A stretch of DNA of 64,000 bases, taken from positions 5,518,001-5,582,000 of the forward strand of contig NZ_CP119520.1 of the NCBI RefSeq assembly GCF_029223865.1, written 5' to 3'. This document shows, piece after piece, positions 33,959-40,885 of this stretch. The notes beneath the pieces are model-generated. The model made no database searches and had not been told where the DNA came from. It saw only the letters and a list, made by a program, of their open reading frames with translations. The DNA comes from Telluria mixta (GTDB taxonomy: Bacteria; Pseudomonadota; Gammaproteobacteria; Burkholderiales; Burkholderiaceae_D). Position numbers and translations under genes: made by a program. Numbering within the stretch: position 1 is the stretch's first letter; each line of letters begins with the position of its first letter.

Positions 33959-34933
33959 ATGTCCGATCCCCGCTCCGACCGCTTCGTCCGCGCCTACCTG
34001 AAGACGCGCCACCTTGTCCTGCTCGTCGAACTGGGCCGGCACGGGTCGATCATGCAGGCCGCGCAGGCCGCGAACCTCACGCAGCCGGCTGCGTCGAAAC
34101 TGCTCGGCGAGCTGGAACACGCGCTGGGCGTCACCTTGTTCGAGCGCCTGCCGCGCGGCGTGGAGCCCACGTGGTACGGCAAGGTGCTCATCCGCCGCGC
34201 CGGCGCTTCGCTGGCCGAGATGGATGCCGCGTACCAGGAAGTGATGGAACTGATGTCCGGCCTGCGCGGGCGCGTGGCCGTCGGTGCGATCCTGACGCCG
34301 TCGACGACCCTCGTGCCCGCCGCCGTCACCCTGCTCAAGACGCGGCATGCGCGCCTTAACGTGTCGATCGAGGTGAGCAGCAGCAAGCAGCTCGTCGAGC
34401 GGCTGCGCGCGGGCGATCTCGACATCGTCATCGGCCGCGTCGTCGACGGCTCGATCGCCGACGAATTCCATTTCGAGCCGATCACCGACGAGCCGCACAG
34501 CCTGATCGTGCGCGCCGGGCACCCGCTGCTGGGCGCGCGCGGCCTGGACCTGGCCGAGCTCGCGCGCCAGGCGTGGATCGTGCCGCCGGCCGGCAGCATG
34601 GTGCGCGACCGGATGGCGGCGCTGTTCCTCACGCAGGGCCTGGAGCAGCCGGCGGAGACCGTGTCGACGGCCGAGCTGCCCGTCGTGACGACGCTGCTGC
34701 TGGGCAGCGACATGGTGGCGCCGATGTCCGTCGAACTCGTCAAGCCGTACCTGGACAGCGGCCTGCTGGCCGTGCTGCCGTACGAACTGAACCTGCGCAT
34801 GGACGTCTACGGCATCATCACGCGCCGCCATCACCAGCTATCGCCGGCCGCGGAAGCCATGCTCGGCGCGCTGCGCGAGACGGCCACGCGTCCCAAGCCG
34901 ACGGCGCGCGTCACGTACATCAAATCGGTGTAA
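33959..34933 (+). CDS. LysR family transcriptional regulator of the galactonate cluster
   Basis: A 324-residue regulator. The N-terminal winged helix-turn-helix reads HLVLLVELGRHGSIMQAAQA, NLTQPAASKLLGELE and LFERLPRG; the effector domain starts with RVAVGAI and continues with VEVSSSKQLVERL-like sequence and DIVIGRVVDG. It lies between the SDR and dgoK genes, on the same strand, so it most likely senses galactonate or a keto-deoxy sugar and controls this cluster. The palindrome at 31816 fits a LysR site. Resemblance to the GbpR/galactose-binding-protein regulator type is my impression only. Confidence 0.85.
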   Translation: MSDPRSDRFVRAYLKTRHLVLLVELGRHGSIMQAAQAANLTQPAASKLLGELEHALGVTLFERLPRGVEPTWYGKVLIRRAGASLAEMDAAYQEVMELMSGLRGRVAVGAILTPSTTLVPAAVTLLKTRHARLNVSIEVSSSKQLVERLRAGDLDIVIGRVVDGSIADEFHFEPITDEPHSLIVRAGHPLLGARGLDLAELARQAWIVPPAGSMVRDRMAALFLTQGLEQPAETVSTAELPVVTTLLLGSDMVAPMSVELVKPYLDSGLLAVLPYELNLRMDVYGIITRRHHQLSPAAEAMLGALRETATRPKPTARVTYIKSV

Positions 34934-34942
34934 GCTGGCGCG

Positions 34943-35851
34943 ATGGCTTCATCCGCATCACACCGCCTGCTCGGCATCGACTGGGGTTCGAGCAACCGCC
35001 GCGCCTATCTCGTCGACGCCGCCGGCGCCTCGCTCGCCACGCGCGCCGACGACCAGGGCATGCTGGCCGTGCGCCCCGATTTCGCGGGCTCCTTCGCCGC
35101 CCTGGTGGCGGACATGGGCGTCGATCCGGACGTGCCCGCCGTCGCTTCCGGCATGGTCGGCAGCGCCCAGGGCTGGCGCGAAGTGCCTTATCTCGACATC
35201 GGCGTGCCGCTGGAAGCGCTGCCGGACCACGTGGTCCGCGTCGACGATCCGCGCGCCGGGCGTCCCTGTTTCATCGTTCCCGGCTATGTCCAGCGGGGAG
35301 AGCACGTCGACGTGATGCGCGGCGAAGAGACGCAGCTGCTGGGTGCCGTCGCGCTGGGCCGGCGCGACGGCTGGTTCGTCCTGCCCGGCACCCATAGCAA
35401 ATGGGTGCATCTCGCGGACGGCGTCATCCGCCGCATCGCCACGTTCATGACGGGAGAATTGTTCGCGATGGTGTCCGCGCACGGCACGCTGGCGCCGCTG
35501 ATGGCGGGCGATCATGACGACGACGGCGCGTTCGTCGCCGGCCTGGACGCGGCCCGCCGCGGCGCGCCGCTGTCGAACGCGTTGTTCGGCGTACGTGCCC
35601 GCGTCGTCTCGGGCGCCATGCCGGCCGCGCAGGCGCGCTCGTTCGTCAGCGGCCTGCTCGTCGGAACGGAATTCGTCGCCGCGGTCGGGCTGACGGGCGG
35701 CGCCGTCCCGCCGACCTGCATCGGCTCGCCCGTGCTGCGGGCCCGCTACGCGCGCGCGGCCGTCCACTTCGGCATCACCCTGGCCGGGCTCGATCCGGAC
35801 CGCGTGTATTGCGCCGCGCTGGCGCGCTTCCTCGACCGGATCCCATCATGA
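34943..35851 (+). CDS. dgoK: 2-dehydro-3-deoxygalactonokinase
   Basis: A 302-residue kinase of the DgoK family that phosphorylates 2-dehydro-3-deoxy-D-galactonate at O6 with ATP. Landmarks: LLGIDWGSSNRRAYL (phosphate loop of the sugar kinase/Hsp70/actin fold), SGMVGSAQGW, EETQLLGA, LPGTHSKWV and MTGELFAM, all near the positions seen in DgoK proteins. It starts 9 bp after the LysR gene and its TGA overlaps the ATG of dgoA (ATGA), so these two are coupled. Confidence 0.92.
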   Translation: MASSASHRLLGIDWGSSNRRAYLVDAAGASLATRADDQGMLAVRPDFAGSFAALVADMGVDPDVPAVASGMVGSAQGWREVPYLDIGVPLEALPDHVVRVDDPRAGRPCFIVPGYVQRGEHVDVMRGEETQLLGAVALGRRDGWFVLPGTHSKWVHLADGVIRRIATFMTGELFAMVSAHGTLAPLMAGDHDDDGAFVAGLDAARRGAPLSNALFGVRARVVSGAMPAAQARSFVSGLLVGTEFVAAVGLTGGAVPPTCIGSPVLRARYARAAVHFGITLAGLDPDRVYCAALARFLDRIPS

Positions 35852-36459
35852 CGTTTGCTCTACCCGACCTGCCGCTCGTCGCCATCCTGCGCGGCCTCGA
35901 TCCCGCCGACGCGGCGCAAGTCGGACGCGTCCTGTTCGACGCCGGCTGGCGCCTGCTCGAAGTGCCGCTGAACCGGCCGGGCGCGCTGGACGCGATCCGC
36001 ATCCTCGTCGACATGGCCCCGCCCGACGCCATCGTCGGCGGCGGCACGATGCTGAGCATTGCCGACGTCGACGCCGTCGCGCAGGCGGGCGGCCGGCTGT
36101 TCGTGTCCCCGAACTGCAACCCCGCCGTGATCGCGCATGCGCGCGCGGCCGGCATGCTGTGCGCACCCGGCGTCGCCACGCCCACGGAAGCCTTCGCCGC
36201 GCTGGATGCGGGCGCCCATGCTTTGAAACTGTTCCCGGCAGAGTCCATCGGCCCGGCCGGGCTGAAGGCGATGAAGTCCGTCCTGCCGCCCGGCACGCCG
36301 CTGTGGCCCGTGGGCGGCGTCACGCCCGAACAGATCACGGCGTGGAAGGCTGCGGGCGCGACGGGCGCGGGCATCGGCAGCCAGTTGTTTACGCCCGGCG
36401 TGACCCTGGACGACCTGGCCGCGCGTGCGCGGTCGTTTGCCGTCGCCTGGCGCGGTTGA
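35848..36459 (+). CDS. dgoA: 2-dehydro-3-deoxy-6-phosphogalactonate aldolase
   Basis: A 203-residue class I aldolase of the KDPG/KDPGal family. The catalytic Glu38 is in LLEVPLNRPGA, the GGGT phosphate loop in IVGGGTML, and the Schiff-base Lys127 in HALKLFPAE. It cleaves the phosphorylated sugar acid to pyruvate and D-glyceraldehyde-3-phosphate, completing the galactonate route begun by DgoD and DgoK. The FPAES and PVGGV motifs near the C-terminus supply phosphate contacts. The start codon overlaps the dgoK stop. Confidence 0.92.
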   Translation: MTFALPDLPLVAILRGLDPADAAQVGRVLFDAGWRLLEVPLNRPGALDAIRILVDMAPPDAIVGGGTMLSIADVDAVAQAGGRLFVSPNCNPAVIAHARAAGMLCAPGVATPTEAFAALDAGAHALKLFPAESIGPAGLKAMKSVLPPGTPLWPVGGVTPEQITAWKAAGATGAGIGSQLFTPGVTLDDLAARARSFAVAWRG

Positions 36460-36468
36460 GAGGTTCGC

Positions 36469-36981
36469 ATGATCCTGCCGAAGGAGCGTGACCCGAGGTT
36501 CATCACGGTGCGCCGCGGCGGTACATTGTCGGATCCCGATCACCACCTGCTCGCCATCTGGGCGGCCGACTGTGCGCAGCACGTGCTGCATCATTTCGAA
36601 CAGGTGCGGCCCGGCGACGACAGGCCGCGGCAGGCGATCGAACTCGCGCGTGCCTGGGCCCGCGGCGAGATCCCGATGAAGCAGGCCCACCAGGCGGCCT
36701 TCATTGCGAATGCGGCTGCGCGCGACGAGTCCGGCGCCGCCAAGATGGCAGCGCTGGCGGCCGGACAGGCCGTCGCTGTCGCCCACGTGGCCGCGCACGA
36801 ACTCGGCGCGGCGGCGTATGCGATCCGCGCGGCGCGCGAGGCCGCGCCGGACCACGAGCGGGACGAAGCGGGCAAGCGCGAATGTCACTGGCAGCGCGCC
36901 CAGTTGCCGGACGCGATCCGCGACCTGGTGCTGGACGACCAGCGGCTACGCAATGCGCTGTGCTGGAACGTGTTCGACTAG
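36469..36981 (+). CDS. Imm5-like putative immunity protein
   Basis: A 170-residue all-helical protein. The N-terminal DPRFITVRRGGTLSDPDHHLLAIWAADCA segment followed by AIELARAWARGEI and LAAGQAVAVAHVAAHELGAA-like helices matches the family annotated as Imm5 immunity protein. Immunity proteins bind a cognate polymorphic toxin; no toxin or secretion gene is visible in this window. It begins 9 bp after dgoA and so could ride on the galactonate transcript, which is odd for an immunity gene. Many such proteins occur alone in genomes and may have other roles. Confidence 0.6.
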   Translation: MILPKERDPRFITVRRGGTLSDPDHHLLAIWAADCAQHVLHHFEQVRPGDDRPRQAIELARAWARGEIPMKQAHQAAFIANAAARDESGAAKMAALAAGQAVAVAHVAAHELGAAAYAIRAAREAAPDHERDEAGKRECHWQRAQLPDAIRDLVLDDQRLRNALCWNVFD

Positions 36982-37033
36982 CAGGCGCCGCGCCGCTGGT
37001 AGAATGGATGAACGATCTCTCGCAGGTACGATC

Positions 37034-37858
37034 ATGACCCGTCCCGACCGCCATCACGCCGCCCAGGTCTTCTGGCGCGACCCCGCCTTGCCCTTCGTCG
37101 AAGCGCGCCACGTCACGGACGGACGCGACCTGCACTACGGGCGGCACTGGCACGAGACGTATTCCGTCGGCGTCATCACGGGCGGCCGCAGCACCTATGT
37201 CAACGGCGCGCATGCGGAAGTGGTGGAGCAGGGCGCCGTCGTCGTGATCAATCCGGGCGACGTCCACGGCTGCAATCCGGTCGACGACGCGCCGTGGTCG
37301 TACGTGATGTTCTACTTCGACCCCGCGTGGCTGGGCCGAGTCCAGGCGCGCGTGCGCGGCCTGGCGGATCCGGTGTTCCGCCCGTACGCACAGGCCGCGT
37401 TGCGCGCGCCGCACCTGGTGGAGGCGGGCGTCCGGCTGTTCGCCGTGCTGGCGGCGTCGGATCGCAGCGCTGCCGAACGCGAGGCCGCGGTCGTGGATTT
37501 CGTCGCGCGCCTGGACGGCGAGCTCGCGCCCGGATCGGTGCCGGATGCCGTCGCGCCCAAGGTGGAACGCGTCGCGCACCACATCGACGCCCATTTCGCG
37601 GACGCCTTGCCGCTGCAGGACCTGTGCGATGCGGCGAACCTGTCCGGCTCCTACCTGATCCGCGCCTTCAAGAAGCGCTACGGCGTCGCGCCGCACGAAT
37701 ACCAGACGAACCGGCGCATCCAGTACGCCAAGGCGAGGCTGCGCGCCGGCGCGCCGATCGCCGAGGTGGCGGTCGACACGGGTTTTGCCGACCAGGCCCA
37801 TTTCCAGCGGGTGTTCAAGCGGATGACGGCCGCCACGCCCAAGCAATACCGCGACTGA
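37034..37858 (+). CDS. AraC family transcriptional regulator
   Basis: A 274-residue regulator with an N-terminal cupin (LHYGRHWHETYSVGVI, VNPGDVHGCNP-like motif with its His ligands) and a C-terminal double helix-turn-helix (ALPLQDLCDAANLSGSYLIRAFKKRYGVAPHEYQTNRRI in pieces, then IAEVAVDTGFADQAHFQRVFKR). It ends three bases before the convergent LysE-type exporter gene, a common pairing in which the AraC protein controls the exporter. An upstream in-frame ATG near 37004 is possible; the one at 37034 gives the usual length. Confidence 0.85.
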   Translation: MTRPDRHHAAQVFWRDPALPFVEARHVTDGRDLHYGRHWHETYSVGVITGGRSTYVNGAHAEVVEQGAVVVINPGDVHGCNPVDDAPWSYVMFYFDPAWLGRVQARVRGLADPVFRPYAQAALRAPHLVEAGVRLFAVLAASDRSAAEREAAVVDFVARLDGELAPGSVPDAVAPKVERVAHHIDAHFADALPLQDLCDAANLSGSYLIRAFKKRYGVAPHEYQTNRRIQYAKARLRAGAPIAEVAVDTGFADQAHFQRVFKRMTAATPKQYRD

Positions 37859-37861
37859 CGG

Positions 37862-38449
37862 TCACACTGCGGCCAGCCAGACCACGCTCGCCACGAGCAT
37901 GCCGGCCATCGTGCGATTGAACACGCGCACCCGGCGCGGCGTGCGCAGGTAGACCTGCAAACGGCTGCCGGCCCACGCCCACGCGGCAATCGACAGCCAG
38001 CACACGACGAAGTAGATCGCCGCGAACAGCCAGACGGCGGCCGCGTCGCCGCCGGAGGCATACGTGCCCATGCCCGCCAGCGCGGCCAGCCATGCCTTGG
38101 GACTGAGCCACTGCAGGGCGGCGCCCTGCAGCATCGTCGGGCGCGCCGCGGCCTCGCCGGCATCCAGCTCGCCTGCATCGGCGGCCAGCTTCCAGGCCAT
38201 GTAGAGCAGGAAGACGACGCCGGCCCAGCGCACGACGCTTGTGACCTGCGGCCATGCGGCGACCACTTCGTGCAGCCCGAGACCCGCCAGCACGAGCAGC
38301 AGGCAGAAGCCGGCGGTGGCGCCCGTGACGTGGGCGAGGCTGGCGGTAAAACCGTGGCGGGCGCCGCTGCCCAGGGCGACGACGTTGACGGGGCCGGGAG
38401 AGATCGAGGTGGCGAGGGCGAAAGCGGCCATCGAAGCGAACATGCTCAT
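37862..38449 (-). CDS. LysE family amino acid exporter
   Basis: A 195-residue inner-membrane transporter with about five or six hydrophobic segments. The signature SISPGPVNVVALGSGARHGFTASLAHVTGATAGF near residues 15-45 is that of the RhtB/LysE family, which exports amino acids; LQWLSPKAWLAALAGM is the mid-domain. GAAAGGAAACGC gives a ribosome site before the ATG at 38449. The substrate is unknown. It is convergent with the AraC gene (3-bp gap). Confidence 0.85.
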   Translation of the reverse strand: MSMFASMAAFALATSISPGPVNVVALGSGARHGFTASLAHVTGATAGFCLLLVLAGLGLHEVVAAWPQVTSVVRWAGVVFLLYMAWKLAADAGELDAGEAAARPTMLQGAALQWLSPKAWLAALAGMGTYASGGDAAAVWLFAAIYFVVCWLSIAAWAWAGSRLQVYLRTPRRVRVFNRTMAGMLVASVVWLAAV

Positions 38450-38583
38450 CTGCGTTTCCTTTCGGGTTGAGGGATGCGGCAGACGATAGCGGCGGCGTGC
38501 GGGCCGGTATTGAAGAAAATGACCCAACCAATTGCTCAGCAACTTGCGCGTTCGGCGCGGCGTGGCGGTGCTATGGTGATGCG

Positions 38584-40176
38584 ATGACTTCCTTCGACAC
38601 GACCCGGCGCCGACTCTTGCAGGGGCTTGGCGCCGCCTGCGCAACCGTGTGCGCCCCCGCGCTGGCCGCGGACTTCGACGTGCGTGCGTTCGGCGCCCGC
38701 GGCGACGGCACGACCCTGGATACGGACGCCATCAACGCGGCCATCGCCGCGGCCGGCGCCGCCGGCGGCGGCACCGTGCGCTTCCCGGCCGGCCGCTACC
38801 TCAGCTTTTCGATACGGCTGCAAAGCCGCGTGACGTTGCATCTGGACGCCGGCAGTGTGATCGTCGCGGCCGATCCGGCCGACGGCAAGGGACGTTATGA
38901 CGCGGCCGAGCCCAACCCGCACGATGCCTGGCAGGATTTCGGCCACAGCCACTGGCACAACTCGCTGATCTGGGGTGAGAACCTGGAGGACGTGGCGATC
39001 CTGGGGCCGGGCCGCATCTGGGGCCGCGGCCTGACGCGCTCGGGACCGGGCGCCAACCGGCCGATGAAAGCAGGCGACATGCCGTCCTCGCTCGGTGGCA
39101 AGGACCCGATGGGCGAGCGAGCGCGTGCAGGCACGGTGTTCGGCGCGGAGATGGACGGCAAGGGCAACAAGGCGATCGCCCTGAAGAACTGCCGCAACGT
39201 GCTGTTGCGCGATGTTTCGATGCTCAAGTGCGGCCACTTCGCCGTGCTGGCGACGGGCGTCGACAACCTGACGATCGCGAACGTCACCGTCGACACCGAG
39301 CGCGACGGCTTCGACATCGATTGCTGCCGCAACGTGCGGATCAGCGATTGCGCGGTCAATACGCCCAACGACGACGCGATCTGCCTGAAGAGTTCCTACG
39401 CACTGGGCCGCGCGCATTTCACGGAGCACGTGACGATCACGGGGTGCCAGGTCTCCGGCTTCGACCTCGGTACGCTGCTGGACGGGACGTACCAGAAGAC
39501 GCAACTGAAAGCGCCGGACGAGGAGGGCGTGTGCGGCCGCATCAAGCTGGGCACGGAATCGAACGGGGGCTTTCGCAACATCGTCATCGCCAACTGCGTG
39601 TTCGAGCATTGCCGCGGCCTGGCCATCGAAAGCGTGGACGGCGCCGTCATCGAGGACATCACGGTCGACAACCTCGCCATGCGCGACCTGACGACGTCCC
39701 CGCTGTTCATCCGCCTGGGGCGCCGCATGCGCGCGCCGGCGGGCACACGCGTCGGCGCGATCCGCCGGGTGAACATCAGCAACGTGGTCGTGTCGCAGGC
39801 GAATGCGCCGTACGCATCCATCGTGGCAGGGCTGCCGGAGGCGCCCGTCGAGGACGTGCGGCTGTCGAATATCACGATCGTGCACGGGGGCGGGGGTACC
39901 GCAGCCGACGCACGGCGCGTGCCGCCCGAGCAGCCGGACCATTATCCGGAACCCAGCATGTTCGGCGTGACGCCGGCCTACGGTCTGTACGTGCGCCATG
40001 CGCGCAACGTCGAGGTGCATCACGTCGACCTGCGCACGGCGGCGCCGGACGCGCGGCCGCCCGTCGTGCTGGACGACGTGGCGGGCGACCGCTTCGATCA
40101 CGTGCGGCTGGGATGCGCGGCCGGCGTGCCCGCGATCCGCCGCGTCAGGCCGGGACGGGCTCTTCCTCCCGCGTGA
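38584..40176 (+). CDS. Glycoside hydrolase family 28 (polygalacturonase-like)
   Basis: A 530-residue exported parallel beta-helix enzyme with a twin-arginine-like leader (TTRRRLLQGLGAACATV). The mature start FDVRAFGARGDGTTLDTDAINAAIAAAG is typical of GH28. The catalytic Asp residues are in NTPNDDAICLKS, and the substrate-binding region RIKLGTESNGG is present; the usual GHG His segment is replaced by KCGHFAVLA. It hydrolyses galacturonic or rhamnogalacturonan backbone linkages. Start at 38584 as the leader begins there. It stands between the LysE gene and a VOC-like gene and lies outside the pectin operon, but belongs functionally with it. Confidence 0.85.
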   Translation: MTSFDTTRRRLLQGLGAACATVCAPALAADFDVRAFGARGDGTTLDTDAINAAIAAAGAAGGGTVRFPAGRYLSFSIRLQSRVTLHLDAGSVIVAADPADGKGRYDAAEPNPHDAWQDFGHSHWHNSLIWGENLEDVAILGPGRIWGRGLTRSGPGANRPMKAGDMPSSLGGKDPMGERARAGTVFGAEMDGKGNKAIALKNCRNVLLRDVSMLKCGHFAVLATGVDNLTIANVTVDTERDGFDIDCCRNVRISDCAVNTPNDDAICLKSSYALGRAHFTEHVTITGCQVSGFDLGTLLDGTYQKTQLKAPDEEGVCGRIKLGTESNGGFRNIVIANCVFEHCRGLAIESVDGAVIEDITVDNLAMRDLTTSPLFIRLGRRMRAPAGTRVGAIRRVNISNVVVSQANAPYASIVAGLPEAPVEDVRLSNITIVHGGGGTAADARRVPPEQPDHYPEPSMFGVTPAYGLYVRHARNVEVHHVDLRTAAPDARPPVVLDDVAGDRFDHVRLGCAAGVPAIRRVRPGRALPPA

Positions 40177-40621
40177 TGCGCCACATGTCCAGGTTGACAC
40201 CCTTGCGGTAATCGTGCTGCATCTCGGGCGTCAGCACTTCGAACATCAGGCCATTCTCGAGCCACAGCTCGACGACGTCGAACACGCCGCCGCGCGAGCA
40301 CGGCACGGCGCGCCAGCCTTCGCGCCTGCCGATCGCGAGGATCTCCTCGACGGAGCGCTCGGTCGCGATCGCCAGGTGGAAGCAGGCGTACGGGCGCGGT
40401 GCCGCGTCCGGGTGCGGCCGTGCCATCTCGGCGCCGTTCCCCGGCGCCATCGGCATCGTGTGCGGATAGACCTCGACCATCGAACCGCGCACGTCGCCGG
40501 CCATCGCGACCCAGGCGCCGGGCCAGGGCGGGAAGCGGAACGACTGGCCGCCCCAGATCTCGGCAATGACGGCGGCGACGCGCTCGGGATCGCGCGCGGG
40601 GATGGATGCGTGAAAGATCAT
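40145..40621 (-). CDS. VOC-fold hypothetical protein
   Basis: A 158-residue protein. FHASIPARDPERVAAVIAEIWGG at the start, GSMVEVYPHTMPMAP in the middle and ACFHLAIATERSVEEILAIGRREGW followed by VVELWLENGLMFEVLTPEM fit the glyoxalase/VOC fold. No metal-binding set or named family is visible. GAGGAGAACC precedes the ATG at 40621, whose ATG overlaps the stop of the small gene upstream. Its 3' end overlaps the GH28 end by 32 bp. Confidence 0.7.
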   Translation of the reverse strand: MIFHASIPARDPERVAAVIAEIWGGQSFRFPPWPGAWVAMAGDVRGSMVEVYPHTMPMAPGNGAEMARPHPDAAPRPYACFHLAIATERSVEEILAIGRREGWRAVPCSRGGVFDVVELWLENGLMFEVLTPEMQHDYRKGVNLDMWRITREEEPVPA

Positions 40622-40827
40622 GGTTCTCCTCGGGAAGTAGCGGCACGGGCCAGGGTTGCAATGACGCGCACGCCAACGCTGCCGAGGTAGTCCCCGAGCA
40701 CCGCCCACGCCGGGACGAAGCCCAGCTGCTGCTCGAGCAGGTACCGTGCGGCGCTGACGACGTATTGCTCGACCGTATCGAGCATTGCGCCGCGCCGCGG
40801 GAGGAATTCGGTGTGTGACGTGTCCAT
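40618..40827 (-). CDS. Small hypothetical protein upstream of the VOC-like gene
   Basis: A 69-residue frame (MDTSHTEFLPRRGAMLDTVE, then helical VSAARYLLEQQLGFVPAW) whose stop overlaps the VOC-like start (ATGA). The overlap suggests translational coupling, but no ribosome site or family supports it. Starts at 40785 or 40836 are alternatives. Confidence 0.4.
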   Translation of the reverse strand: MDTSHTEFLPRRGAMLDTVEQYVVSAARYLLEQQLGFVPAWAVLGDYLGSVGVRVIATLARAATSRGEP

Positions 40828-40885
40828 GGCGCGCATATTGACACTCGCGCCATGGACGGTCATGCCCCACCGGTGGGGGTTTTGT

